From positions 1 through 56,352 of the forward strand of contig JAHDHI010000027.1 in NCBI GenBank assembly GCA_020631395.1: a stretch of DNA of 56,352 nt, read 5' to 3'. Under the pieces are notes generated by a model, which was given only the letters and a program-made list of their open reading frames with translations, was not told the DNA's origin and searched no databases. The stretch is from Bizionia sp. Lineage in GTDB: Bacteria; Bacteroidota; Bacteroidia; Flavobacteriales; Flavobacteriaceae. Each line of letters begins with the position of its first letter. The first letter of the stretch is position 1. The position numbers and the translations under genes are program-made. Positions 1 through 8,657 of this stretch are shown piece by piece.

Positions 1-1014
1 AACGTGGCTAGAATGTCATCTCTGTTGGCGGGATTGCCTTTTACAGTTCCAGGGGAAACGGTAAATCGTCTATGCAGTTCTGGACTGTCAGCGATTATTC
101 ATGCCAATCGAGCCATAAAAGCTGGAGATGGAGATGTGTTTATCTCAGGAGGAGTGGAGAACATGACACGCGGCCCATATGTCATGGCAAAGCCATCAAC
201 AGCATTTGGAGGAGATTCCAAGATGTACGATTCCACATTTGGATGGCGTTTCATCAACCCAAGAATGCAGAAACTGTATGGTACGGATGGAATGGGAAGT
301 ACTGCTGAAAATTTAGTGGAGAAATATGACATCTCTCGCGAAGACCAAGATAAGTTTGCCTATTGGAGTCAAATGAAGGCTACCAAAGCTCAAGAAAATG
401 GACGTTTGGCAAAAGAAATCGTGACTGTCGAAATCCCACAACGTAAAAAAGATCCCATTCAATTCTCAAAAGACGAGTTCGTAAAACCGACAACTTCATT
501 GGAGGTGTTGGCAAAATTAAGAGGAGCCTTTAAAAAAGAAGGGGGAAGTGTAACGGCAGGGAACTCCTCCGGATTAAATGATGGAGCAGCAGCAACGATA
601 ATAGCTTCGGAAGAAGCCGTGAAAAAATACAACCTGAAACCATTGGCAAGAATCGTTAGCTCGGCAGTAGTTGGAGTAGAACCAAGAATAATGGGGATTG
701 GACCTGTGCAAGCCTCGAACAAGGCTTTGGAAAAAGCAGGATTGACAATGGACGACATGGATGTCATCGAACTTAACGAAGCATTTGCAGCACAAGCATT
801 GGCTTGTACAAGAGCCTGGGGCTTGGCAGATGACGATGCAAGATTGAATCCAAATGGAGGATCAATAGCCATTGGTCATCCACTAGGTGTCACGGGAGCA
901 AGAATAGCATATTCAGCAGCATTGGAATTGCAAGAGCAAAACAAAAGATATGCATTGGTGACTATGTGTATTGGAGTAGGACAAGGCTATGCGGCCATCA
1001 TAGAACGCGTATAG
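1..1014 (+). CDS. paaJ: Thiolase (acetyl-CoA acyltransferase), 5' end outside the window
   Basis: Thiolase-fold enzyme that cleaves a 3-oxoacyl-CoA with CoA. In this context the likely substrate is 3-oxoadipyl-CoA or 3-oxo-5,6-dehydrosuberyl-CoA from phenylacetate degradation. The frame is open from the first base, and the roughly 60 N-terminal residues normal for a 390-400 residue thiolase lie upstream. The nucleophile cysteine is visible in NRLCSSGLSA (residue 25 of the visible part). The C-terminal catalytic histidine and cysteine lie in GHPLGVTGAR and MCIGVGQG. The neighbour paaZ starts 88 bases downstream on the same strand, which supports the phenylacetate role. Family membership is certain; the exact substrate, and so the symbol, is inferred from context. 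Confidence 0.9.
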   Translation, partial: NVARMSSLLAGLPFTVPGETVNRLCSSGLSAIIHANRAIKAGDGDVFISGGVENMTRGPYVMAKPSTAFGGDSKMYDSTFGWRFINPRMQKLYGTDGMGSTAENLVEKYDISREDQDKFAYWSQMKATKAQENGRLAKEIVTVEIPQRKKDPIQFSKDEFVKPTTSLEVLAKLRGAFKKEGGSVTAGNSSGLNDGAAATIIASEEAVKKYNLKPLARIVSSAVVGVEPRIMGIGPVQASNKALEKAGLTMDDMDVIELNEAFAAQALACTRAWGLADDDARLNPNGGSIAIGHPLGVTGARIAYSAALELQEQNKRYALVTMCIGVGQGYAAIIERV

Positions 1015-1102
1015 TTCCAGCTAAGGTGGGAACTTTCTGATAAAAACAAACACAACATTTCCGTGAAAATGGAAATCTTAGTAATATTAAGAAGAAGTAA
1101 TT

Positions 1103-3601
1103 ATGAATAAAATTCAACATTATGTTCTTGGAAAATGGACAGAGGGAAAAGAAGAAGGAATCCCTGTATTGGATGCCATAACAGGAGATGCTTTTGCAAG
1201 TGTAGCCATTGAAGGATTGGACGTTCCGGAAATCTTGAACTACGGAAGAACAAAGGGAGGGGAAGTCCTTCGAAAAATGACCTTCCAAGAGAGAGGGAAC
1301 ATGCTTAAAAGCTTGGCGTTGTACCTTAACAAACGTAAAAACGATTTTTACGAATTGAGTTACAGGACAGGAGCTACAAAAATAGATAGCTGGATAGATA
1401 TCGAAGGAGGGTTTGGAAACTTGTTTGCTAATGCATCTTTGAGAAAGTTGTTTCCTAATCAACCCTATCACGTGGAAGGAGATGCCATTGATCTATCTCG
1501 CGGTGGACGTTTTATGGCACATCATATTATGGTCCCGAAAAAAGGAGTGGCAGTTCATATCAATGCCTTTAACTTCCCAGTATGGGGGATGTTGGAAAAA
1601 TGCGCAGTCAATTGGATGGCTGGAGTTCCTGCAGTTGTGTTGCCAGCACCATCATCGTCATATTTGGCAGAAGCAGTCGCGAGGACGATCATAGCCTCAG
1701 GAATTTTACCAGAAGGAGCATTGCAAATCATAAACGGAACCGTTCGCAATATTTTAGATACGGTAGAGTCTCAAGATGTAGTAACCTTTACTGGTTCGGC
1801 AGCAACAGGCCGTCTGTTGAAGGCTCACCCAAGAATCATTCAAGAAGCTGTACCCTTTACGATGGAGGCAGATTCATTGAACGCTTCCATATTAGGCGAA
1901 GATGCCATTCCGGGAACACCAGAATTCGATTTGTTCATAAAAGAGGTTAGAAAGGAAATGACGGTAAAGGCAGGACAAAAATGTACTGCCATCAGAAGAA
2001 TCATCGTTCCTGAGAATCGAGTGGAAGATGTCCAAATAGCTTTAGGTAAGGCACTGGACAAAGTTACGATAGGAGATCCAAGATTGAAAGAAGTAAGAAT
2101 GGGATCGCTTATTAGCAAACAACAAGTGGAAGCAGTAAGAGACTCCGTAAAGGATTTGGCAAAAGAAGCACAAATCGTTTATGGTAGTCTTGATAAGATT
2201 GAAACCATTGGAGCAGATGCTAATAAAGGCGCTTTTATCAGCCCTATTTTATTGAGAGCAGATCATCCATTCGAAAATACAGCCATTCATGAACGAGAAG
2301 CATTTGGTCCGGTAAGTACCATAATGCCATATAAGAATTTGGAAGAAGCCATTACCTTGGCTCAAATGGGGAAAGGATCCTTGGTATCATCGATAGCAAC
2401 AAATGACGATAAGATTGCCAAGGATTATGTTGTAAATGCAGCAAGTCATCACGGACGCATTTTGGTGATCAACCGTGAAATGGCAAAAGAAAGTACAGGA
2501 CATGGATCGCCATTGCCAAGTTTGGTACATGGAGGCCCAGGGCGAGCAGGAGGAGGAGAAGAAATGGGAGGAATGCGTGGTATCAAACATTATTTGCAGC
2601 GTACGGCCATTCAAGGCTCACCAACAACATTGACGGAAATTACCGGTATATATCAACCCAATTCGAAATACAAGGAAGCAGAACAACATCCATTCAAGTA
2701 CCATTGGGAAGACATTCAGCCAGGAATGTCATTGAAGACCCACAAGCGAACCTTTACGGATACGGACATCATCAACTTCGCAAATGTGACGTGGGATCAT
2801 TTCTATGCACATACGGACATTACATCTTTGGACGGGAGTATTTTTGAGAAGAGAACGGCACATGGTTATTTTATAATCTCAGCAGCAGCTGGATTGTTCG
2901 TTTACCCTAACAAAGGCCCAGTATCTGCAAATTACGGATTGGAAGAATGTAGGTTTTTACGTCCACTATATCACAACGATACAGTATATGTACGATTGAC
3001 CTGTAAGCAAAAAGTAGATAGAGATGTTGCAAGTGCAGAACACCCTAGCGGTATCGTAAAATGGTTTGTCGAGGTATTTGATGCAGAAGATGAATTGGTG
3101 GCAGTGGCAACCATTTTGACGATGGTTCAAAAGAAACAAGAGTCTTTGGTCGAAATGACAGAAGCTAAAATTCAGGAAGCCTTGAGCAATCTTGCAGAAG
3201 ACGCTAAACCGAAATGGGGGATAATGACGTCGCAACATATGGTTGAGCATTTGGAACATACCTATAAGATAGCTTCGGGAGATATTCAGGACTTTGACAT
3301 TGCCACACCAGAAAAGATATTGGAAAAGGTACATAATAGCCTATATAACTATGAGCCATTTCCAAGAAATTCAGATTTCCCGTTGTTGGAAAAAGGAACA
3401 TTGGCAACATTGGAGCATCCAAATTTAACGACAGCCATTGAAAAGTTAAATGAAGCAAGAGAATCTTACAAGGCATATTTCAAAGAAAATCCCAAAGCTG
3501 TATTGAAGAACATAGTTTTTGGTGAACTGAATAAATATGAATGGTATTTACTTGAGAGAAAGCATTTGAATCATCATTTTGAGCAATTTGGATTGATATA
3601 A
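1103..3601 (+). CDS. paaZ: Bifunctional PaaZ: oxepin-CoA hydrolase / semialdehyde dehydrogenase, with extra C-terminal domain
   Basis: Ring-opening enzyme of aerobic phenylacetate degradation. Its MaoC-like hydratase domain hydrolyses oxepin-CoA, and its aldehyde dehydrogenase domain oxidises the resulting semialdehyde. Residues 1-520 are the aldehyde dehydrogenase part, with general base Glu255 (in TMEADS) and nucleophile Cys294 (in AGQKCTA). Residues about 535-680 form the MaoC-like part, with Asp565 and His570 in WDHFYAHTD. These match the catalytic residues known for E. coli PaaZ, which ends near residue 681. This protein is 832 residues. The extra 150 residues look like a helical DinB/DUF1569-type domain ([13 protein letters not shown], then [13 protein letters not shown]). 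The start at 1103 is 88 bases after the thiolase stop. Function is secure; the role of the extension is unknown. Confidence 0.95.
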   Translation: MNKIQHYVLGKWTEGKEEGIPVLDAITGDAFASVAIEGLDVPEILNYGRTKGGEVLRKMTFQERGNMLKSLALYLNKRKNDFYELSYRTGATKIDSWIDIEGGFGNLFANASLRKLFPNQPYHVEGDAIDLSRGGRFMAHHIMVPKKGVAVHINAFNFPVWGMLEKCAVNWMAGVPAVVLPAPSSSYLAEAVARTIIASGILPEGALQIINGTVRNILDTVESQDVVTFTGSAATGRLLKAHPRIIQEAVPFTMEADSLNASILGEDAIPGTPEFDLFIKEVRKEMTVKAGQKCTAIRRIIVPENRVEDVQIALGKALDKVTIGDPRLKEVRMGSLISKQQVEAVRDSVKDLAKEAQIVYGSLDKIETIGADANKGAFISPILLRADHPFENTAIHEREAFGPVSTIMPYKNLEEAITLAQMGKGSLVSSIATNDDKIAKDYVVNAASHHGRILVINREMAKESTGHGSPLPSLVHGGPGRAGGGEEMGGMRGIKHYLQRTAIQGSPTTLTEITGIYQPNSKYKEAEQHPFKYHWEDIQPGMSLKTHKRTFTDTDIINFANVTWDHFYAHTDITSLDGSIFEKRTAHGYFIISAAAGLFVYPNKGPVSANYGLEECRFLRPLYHNDTVYVRLTCKQKVDRDVASAEHPSGIVKWFVEVFDAEDELVAVATILTMVQKKQESLVEMTEAKIQEALSNLAEDAKPKWGIMTSQHMVEHLEHTYKIASGDIQDFDIATPEKILEKVHNSLYNYEPFPRNSDFPLLEKGTLATLEHPNLTTAIEKLNEARESYKAYFKENPKAVLKNIVFGELNKYEWYLLERKHLNHHFEQFGLI

Positions 3602-3627
3602 AACATAAAAAGATTACAATTATTAAT

Positions 3628-4380
3628 ATGAGTGACCCATACGTTAAAATAGACATAGAAAAGGAAGTAGGATACATAGAGTTTTTTCATCCTGCACACA
3701 ATTCACTGCCAGGAGACATATTGGCAAGATTGGCACAAACCATAACAGATGCAGGACATAATGATGCCATTAAGGTCATCGTTTTAAAAAGTGGAAAGGA
3801 TAGAACGTTTTGTGCTGGAGCAAGTTTCAAAGAGTTAATAAACATCAATGATGCAGCAACGGGAAAAGTATTCTTTTCTGGTTTTGCCAACGTTATCAAT
3901 GCGATGCGTAAATGTCCGAAATTCATCATAGGTCGCATCCAAGGAAAAACCGTTGGAGGCGGTGTCGGATTGGCTGCATCTACGGATTATTGCATGGCAA
4001 CAAAATTCGCATCAATCAAGTTGAGTGAGTTGAACATAGGTATCGGGCCATTTGTAGTTGGGCCTGCCATAGAACGTAAGATGGGGTTGAGTGCCATGTC
4101 TCAAATTGCCATTGATGCAAATACATTTTATACAGCAGAATGGGCAAGGCAAAAAGGCTTGTTTACCCAAGTCTATGAAAGTACAGAAGAGTTGGATGTG
4201 GCAGTTAAGGTCACAGCAGAACACCTATGTACCTACAATACGGAAGCCATGATGGAAATGAAGAAAGTGTTCTGGAAAGGGACGGATGATTGGGATGATC
4301 TATTGGCAGAACGTGCGCAAACAAGTGGAAGGCTGGTATTGTCTGAATTCACAAAAGAAAAATTAAAGGGCTTTAAGTAA
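3628..4380 (+). CDS. Enoyl-CoA hydratase/isomerase family protein of the phenylacetate cluster
   Basis: A 250-residue crotonase-fold protein. The oxyanion-hole segments are visible as FCAGASFKEL and GKTVGGGVGLAAS. The position usually held by a catalytic glutamate in hydratases falls within ASIKLSELNIGIGP. It starts 26 bases after the paaZ stop and is clearly co-transcribed. By context it acts on CoA-bound intermediates after ring opening, as PaaF-type hydratase or PaaG-type isomerase does. The sequence alone does not let me choose between these, so no symbol is given. The C-terminal trimerisation helix (AERAQTSGRLVLSEFTKEK) is complete, so the gene looks intact. Confidence 0.88.
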   Translation: MSDPYVKIDIEKEVGYIEFFHPAHNSLPGDILARLAQTITDAGHNDAIKVIVLKSGKDRTFCAGASFKELININDAATGKVFFSGFANVINAMRKCPKFIIGRIQGKTVGGGVGLAASTDYCMATKFASIKLSELNIGIGPFVVGPAIERKMGLSAMSQIAIDANTFYTAEWARQKGLFTQVYESTEELDVAVKVTAEHLCTYNTEAMMEMKKVFWKGTDDWDDLLAERAQTSGRLVLSEFTKEKLKGFK

Positions 4381-4415
4381 ATCATCAAATATAAAAGGCA
4401 GGTCTTCGAGAGTAT

Positions 4416-4754
4416 ATGATTGATTATAATGATAAAATATTCAAAGTCGTCCAGAATACCGTCAACGGAGAAAACTCCGAAGAAACCGTGTTCCATTACA
4501 AACAAAATGGAAATATCTTGACATCGGAGTATTCTGGGGGCAAAATTATCAAAGGGAATCTCATAGGCATAGTTTCAGCTAATGGTGAAATAGATATGAG
4601 ATACCATCAAATCAACATAGAAGGGAAATTAATGACAGGTATTTGCAAATCCATTCCAGAGATACTGCCCAATGGTAAAATTCGATTGCATGAAGAATGG
4701 CAATGGACTTGTGGTGATAGAAGTGAAGGCAAGTCAACAATAGAAGAGTTATAG
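4416..4754 (+). CDS. Small conserved protein, often mislabelled N-acetylglutamate synthase
   Basis: A 112-residue protein without signal peptide or membrane segment. It is rich in alternating beta-strand patterns (FHYKQNGNILTSEYSGGKIIKG, then DMRYHQINIEGKLMTG, then GKIRLHEEWQWTCGD broken across strands), which suggests a small single beta-barrel. I recall close relatives in flavobacteria carried under the name N-acetylglutamate synthase. Nothing here resembles the GNAT or amino-acid-kinase folds of real enzymes of that name, so I do not accept that function. It sits 35 bases after the enoyl-CoA hydratase and ends one base before paaY, so it is part of the same transcript. Its role in or beside phenylacetate metabolism is unknown. 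Confidence 0.75.
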   Translation: MIDYNDKIFKVVQNTVNGENSEETVFHYKQNGNILTSEYSGGKIIKGNLIGIVSANGEIDMRYHQINIEGKLMTGICKSIPEILPNGKIRLHEEWQWTCGDRSEGKSTIEEL

Positions 4755-4755
4755 T

Positions 4756-5352
4756 ATGATATACGCATTCAAAGGATACATTCCAGTCGTACACGAAAGT
4801 AGCTATGTCCACCCATTGGCAGCGGTTACAGGTAATGTCATCATTGGTAAAGATTGTTATGTCGGTCCAGGTGCCGCCATACGTGGGGATTGGGGGCAGA
4901 TCATCTTGGAAGATGGCGTCAACGTGCAGGAGAATTGCACGGTGCATATGTTTCCAGGGAAGTCAATTACGCTCAAGGAAAGTGCACATATCGGACACGG
5001 AGCGATTATTCATGGAGCAAACATTGGGCGTAATGTCTTGGTGGGTATGAACACGGTTGTCATGGACGATGCAGAAATTGGAGATGAAAGCATAATAGGG
5101 GCAATGGCCTTCGTAAAAGCAGAGACCAAGATACCAAATAGGAGTTTAGTGGTGGGTAACCCTGCAAAAATAATTAAGCAAGTCAGCGATGAAATGATTG
5201 CTTGGAAAACCAAAGGAACACAACTATATCAGCAGTTGCCGGCAGATTGTCATGCAACATTGAAGGAAGTAGAGCCTTTGAGGGAAGTTCCAGAGAATTT
5301 GCCTACCCAAGACGAAGCCTACAAGACATTGAGAGATACTTTTAAGAAGTAA
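4756..5352 (+). CDS. paaY: PaaY-type hexapeptide-repeat protein (gamma carbonic anhydrase family)
   Basis: A 198-residue left-handed beta-helix protein. The repeating small-hydrophobic pattern runs through residues 15-150 (GNVIIGKDCYVGPGAAIRGD, then IIGAMAFVKAETKIPNRSL). Putative metal-binding histidines are His64 (CTVHMFPG), His81 and His86 (HIGHGAIIHG), as expected for the gamma carbonic anhydrase family. PaaY is known as an accessory thioesterase that releases stalled CoA adducts in phenylacetate degradation. The C-terminal extension after residue 150, with VGNPAKIIKQVSDEM, is typical of PaaY and its relatives. The ATG is one base after the preceding stop, so translation is likely coupled. 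It is the last gene of the paa operon, followed by a convergent regulator gene. Confidence 0.88.
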   Translation: MIYAFKGYIPVVHESSYVHPLAAVTGNVIIGKDCYVGPGAAIRGDWGQIILEDGVNVQENCTVHMFPGKSITLKESAHIGHGAIIHGANIGRNVLVGMNTVVMDDAEIGDESIIGAMAFVKAETKIPNRSLVVGNPAKIIKQVSDEMIAWKTKGTQLYQQLPADCHATLKEVEPLREVPENLPTQDEAYKTLRDTFKK

Positions 5353-5421
5353 TAGTAACCAATTTAAGCAAATTGGTATTATATTTATATGGGCATTGAA
5401 TTTTTAAGATAAAATAGTTTG

Positions 5422-5901
5422 TCAAAAAATTACACTGCTTAGGTCAATCTCATTGGTTTCTTTGCTGGTAGACAGAGCAATCAAACTCTGCACATTTCCT
5501 AGATAGGGAAGCAATGTGAGTTTCGTGATTATGAAAGTCTCATAGGCTTCAATGTCTTCCACGATGAGTTTCAAAAGATAATCATAGTTTCCACTTACCC
5601 TATGGCATTCAATTACTTCTGGGAAATTGTTTATTTGCTTTACAAACTTTTCGAGGTAACTTCTAGTGTGACCTTGTAACGTAATCCCAATGAATACAGT
5701 TTGTTTCAGACCAATCTTTTTGTTGTTCAGTATGGCGACGTATTTTTTGATGTAACCTTCTTTTTCAAGCTTTTTTATGCGCTCAAAAATAGGTGTGGTG
5801 GTCATTCCCAATTCATTGGCGATACTTTTAGTCGTTCTGTTGCTGTTTTGCTGAAGTAGCGACAAGATTTTGGTGTCTATTTTATCAAGAGTACTCTGCA
5901 T
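5422..5901 (-). CDS. Lrp/AsnC family transcriptional regulator
   Basis: A regulator with an N-terminal winged helix-turn-helix (residues 1-60, DTKILSLLQQNSNRTTKSIA) and a C-terminal RAM ligand-binding domain (VFIGITLQGH through ECHRVSGNYDYLLKLIVED). I chose the ATG at 5901 rather than the longer frame to 5940, because the helix-turn-helix of this family starts within a few residues of the initiator (MQSTLDKIDTKIL); this gives 159 residues. It is divergent from the branched-chain catabolism genes that begin at 6075, with 173 bases between starts that contain a clean palindrome. The likely role is amino-acid-responsive control of that cluster and of its own gene. The effector is unknown; a branched-chain amino acid is a guess from context. 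Confidence 0.9.
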   Translation of the reverse strand: MQSTLDKIDTKILSLLQQNSNRTTKSIANELGMTTTPIFERIKKLEKEGYIKKYVAILNNKKIGLKQTVFIGITLQGHTRSYLEKFVKQINNFPEVIECHRVSGNYDYLLKLIVEDIEAYETFIITKLTLLPYLGNVQSLIALSTSKETNEIDLSSVIF

Positions 5902-5941
5902 AAGAAAAATGTTATTAATTCGTGTGCAAATATAAAGCATA

Positions 5942-5989
5942 AAAGAATAAAAAATTTTATTTAGTTAATACAAAAGAATTTTATTCTTT
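5942..5989. promoter_or_regulatory. Candidate Lrp/AsnC operator region
   Basis: Between the divergent regulator and E2 genes lies a perfect 7+3+7 palindrome, AAAGAAT-TTT-ATTCTTT, at 5973-5989. A related A+T-rich half (AAAGAATAAAAAATTTTATT) lies at 5942-5961. The spacing and dyad symmetry fit Lrp/AsnC-type operators, which are typically 13-17 bp dyads arranged in tandem. The 14-base string AAAATTTTATTTAG at 5951-5964 recurs just after the E1 stop at 10757-10770. Binding is inferred, not shown. Confidence 0.45.
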
Positions 5990-6074
5990 AAGGTACAATA
6001 TTTGAAGATTTTAACGAAAGTATTTTGGGTAATTCATTAATTTTAATTCTTTAAATAAAACTATATTCTCATTG

Positions 6075-7370
6075 ATGAAGCTTGAATTTAAAATGCCCAA
6101 GATGGGCGAAAGCATAACAGAAGGAACCATTATCAATTGGTTGATAAATGAAGGAGATAGCTTCGAGGAAGGAGATGTCATTCTAGAAGTAGCAACCGAC
6201 AAAGTAGATAATGAAGTTCCAGCCCCATCAGCAGGAACATTGGTGAAAATGCTATTTGGAGCTAAAGATGTAGTGCCAGTTGGAGAGGTGGTAGCAATAC
6301 TGGAAGTTTCAGAAGAAGCTAATGGAAAAGCAAAAGAAACCAAACCTTCAGAAGTAAAAGTAGAAAAGGCAAAGGCTTCCAAAAGGCCTAAACCAGTCCA
6401 GGGTTCAAATAATTCGACGGAGAAGTTCAGTGTATCCAATTCAAATGCATTCTTTTCCCCATTAATTATTGAAATAGCGAAAGAACATCATATTAGTTTT
6501 GAGGAACTGGCACGAATCCCTGCTACGGGACATAAAGGTAGGTTGCGAAAAAGTGATGTCTTTCAGTACATCGAAGAAGGAAGGCCATATAAGTTCGTGC
6601 AAGCAGTGGCACAACAAGACCCAACAGCATATCGTATTCCACAACTAAACTTTGACAAAGGGACGGGAAAGGTCATTGAAATGGACAGAATGCGCCAAAT
6701 GATTGCAGATCACATGGTGTACTCAAAACATACCTCACCGCACGTAACTGCATATGTGGAAGCAGATTTGACCAATATGGTAACCTGGAGAAATGCAAAC
6801 AAAGTACCTTTTCAAGAAAAGTACGGAGAGCGATTGACCTTTACACCATTGTTCGTGGAAGCAGTGGCAAAGGCCGTCAAGGATTTTCCCAATATAAATG
6901 CATCTGTGGACGGCAATAGCATTATTGTAAAAGAAGACATAAATATTGGTATGGCAACAGCATTGCCAAGTGGGAATTTAATTGTTCCAGTTGTGAGAAA
7001 TGCAGATGCCAAGGATTTGAAGACATTGGCAAGCAATGTAAATGAATTGGCAGGGAAAGCAAGAGAAAATAAATTGGCAGGAGATGACATAAAGGGAAGC
7101 ACGTTTACAATTTCCAACGTAGGAACCTTTGGTAGCGTAATGGGAACACCAATAATAAACCAGCCGGAAGTAGCCATTTTAGCGCTCGGAATAATAAAGA
7201 AAAGACCAGAAGTCATAGAAACCGAAAAGGGAGATGAAATTGCAATACGTAGTATGATGTATCTGTCATTGTCTTTCGATCACCGTGTCGTCGATGGGTT
7301 TTTGGGAGGTTCTTTCGTACGTCGTGTAGCTGACTATTTCGAGCAATTCGATACGGATAGAAAAATATAA
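6075..7370 (+). CDS. 2-oxoacid dehydrogenase complex E2 (dihydrolipoyl acyltransferase), branched-chain type
   Basis: Core acyltransferase of a 2-oxoacid dehydrogenase complex. The lipoyl domain (residues 1-78) has the modified lysine Lys43 in EVATDKVDNEV. A peripheral-subunit-binding domain lies around residues 130-170 (SPLIIEIAKEHHISFEEL, GHKGRLRKSDV). The catalytic domain ends with the active-site motif DHRVVDG (His403, Asp407). I took the ATG at 6075; the frame also opens at a TTG one codon earlier. It is followed 40 bases later by ilvE and then by a fused E1, so the substrate is most likely the branched-chain 2-oxoacids made by that aminotransferase. No E3 (lipoamide dehydrogenase) gene is in the window; the complex would have to use one encoded elsewhere. 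Confidence 0.92.
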   Translation: MKLEFKMPKMGESITEGTIINWLINEGDSFEEGDVILEVATDKVDNEVPAPSAGTLVKMLFGAKDVVPVGEVVAILEVSEEANGKAKETKPSEVKVEKAKASKRPKPVQGSNNSTEKFSVSNSNAFFSPLIIEIAKEHHISFEELARIPATGHKGRLRKSDVFQYIEEGRPYKFVQAVAQQDPTAYRIPQLNFDKGTGKVIEMDRMRQMIADHMVYSKHTSPHVTAYVEADLTNMVTWRNANKVPFQEKYGERLTFTPLFVEAVAKAVKDFPNINASVDGNSIIVKEDINIGMATALPSGNLIVPVVRNADAKDLKTLASNVNELAGKARENKLAGDDIKGSTFTISNVGTFGSVMGTPIINQPEVAILALGIIKKRPEVIETEKGDEIAIRSMMYLSLSFDHRVVDGFLGGSFVRRVADYFEQFDTDRKI

Positions 7371-7410
7371 TGAGCCTTTAGGAATATTAAAAATATAACA
7401 ACATAGCATC

Positions 7411-8478
7411 ATGTCGCACAACATAAACATAACCAAAGTAGCAGAATCCAAAGTAGATACGTTGGATTTCAATAACATTCCATTGGGAACAACGTTCACA
7501 GACCATATGTTCATTTGTGATTTTGAAAATGGAAAATGGAACAATCCAAGGATAGAACCATTGGCATTGATCCCTACACACCCAGCAGCAATGGCATTGC
7601 ATTATGGACAAGCCATCTTTGAAGGGATGAAGGCTACTGTAGACGGAGAAGGCAATCCAATGTTGTTTCGCGCAGATAAAAATGCCTCACGGTTGAATTT
7701 TAGTGCAGATAGAATGGGAATGCCCAACTTTCCTGAAGATTTATTCATAGAAGGACTAAAACAATTGGTGGATCTGGAACGCAATTGGATTCCACCAGCA
7801 GATGGCAGTGCATTGTATTTGAGACCGTTCATGTATGCAGATGAACCATTCATTGGCATGCGTGCAGCAACACATTACAAGTTTATCATCATGGCCTCGC
7901 CAGCAGGACCATTCTTTAGCAAGCGCATCAAGCTTTGGGCAGAAAAGCAATACATAAGAGCAGCCAATGGAGGAACGGGAGAAGCCAAAGCGGCAGGGAA
8001 CTACGCAGCAGCCATACGTCCAACCGAATTGGCAAAGGCCAAAGGTTACGATCAAGTATTGTGGTTGGATGCAGTGGAGCATAAATACATCCAAGAAGTT
8101 GGAACCATGAACATCTTCTTCAAGATAGATGGAAAAATGATTACGCCTAAGAGAGACGGATCCATTTTGGACGGAATTACAAGAATGAGCGTTATAACCG
8201 TCTTAAAAGAAGAAGGCTATGAAGTCATTGAAAGATCCATTGCCATCGATGAAATAAAAACAGCATCAGAAAACGGAAGTTTGGAAGAAGCTTTTGGTAC
8301 AGGTACAGCAGTAGGTATCGCTTACATTCAGAACATCGGTTTAAATGAAGAAGTCATTCACGTATCGGATGAAAGCCCAGTAGGAAAAAAGGTAAATGAA
8401 GCTTTGAATGCCATCAAGACAGGAAAGATCGAAGATAAATTCGGTTGGATGATAAAAGTGGAAAACGAATTGGTTTAA
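7411..8478 (+). CDS. ilvE: Branched-chain amino acid aminotransferase
   Basis: A PLP-dependent fold-type IV aminotransferase of 355 residues that interconverts Val, Leu and Ile with their 2-oxoacids. Recognisable segments are HYGQAIFEGMKA, EAKAAGNYAAAIRPTEL (with the candidate PLP lysine) and LWLDAVEHKYIQEVGTMNIF split across two strands. The C-terminal GTGTAVGIAYIQ is the phosphate-binding turn. Its position between E2 and E1 of an oxoacid dehydrogenase means the transamination product can pass straight to oxidative decarboxylation. The class (eukaryote-like, BCAT2 form) is the usual one in Bacteroidota. The start is chosen at the only ATG near the conserved N-terminus. It lies 40 bases after E2. 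Confidence 0.95.
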   Translation: MSHNINITKVAESKVDTLDFNNIPLGTTFTDHMFICDFENGKWNNPRIEPLALIPTHPAAMALHYGQAIFEGMKATVDGEGNPMLFRADKNASRLNFSADRMGMPNFPEDLFIEGLKQLVDLERNWIPPADGSALYLRPFMYADEPFIGMRAATHYKFIIMASPAGPFFSKRIKLWAEKQYIRAANGGTGEAKAAGNYAAAIRPTELAKAKGYDQVLWLDAVEHKYIQEVGTMNIFFKIDGKMITPKRDGSILDGITRMSVITVLKEEGYEVIERSIAIDEIKTASENGSLEEAFGTGTAVGIAYIQNIGLNEEVIHVSDESPVGKKVNEALNAIKTGKIEDKFGWMIKVENELV

Positions 8479-8486
8479 AGGTATTT

Positions 8487-8573
8487 GGGCGTTACTCCTG
8501 GAAAACAGGAGTCGGGCTTTCCGCTATATCTTTTGCAAAAAGGCAAAAGGATGCCGCTGCAATCCCTAACGCA
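8487..8573 (+). repeat. Structured intergenic repeat / possible small RNA element
   Basis: The 179-base gap between ilvE and E1 holds a compact fold. An outer stem pairs GCGTTA (8489-8494) with TAACGC (8567-8572). Directly inside is a hairpin CTCCTG-GAAAA-(C)AGGAG (8495-8511). A third stem pairs CTTTTGC (8530-8536) with GCAAAAG (8543-8549). GGG at 8514-8516 could pair with CCC at 8564-8566. From memory, strings such as GTCGGGCTTTCCGCTATATC and GCCGCTGCAATCCCTAACGC recur between genes in many flavobacterial genomes. It may belong to a described flavobacterial RNA motif (Flavo-1 is one candidate), which I cannot confirm. It could be a mobile palindromic repeat or an RNA that tunes E1 expression. 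Confidence 0.6.
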
Positions 8574-8657
8574 AAAGAAGCATTGAAAAAGAAGAGGTGA
8601 CAATTCAAATTATAGAAGTTTAATAAAAAAAGATACCCATCTTCGTGGGAATTCAAG

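Noticed and set aside
4416-4754. N-acetylglutamate synthase
   Set aside because: The size and beta-rich sequence do not fit GNAT or kinase-type synthases; the name seems to be an inherited misannotation.
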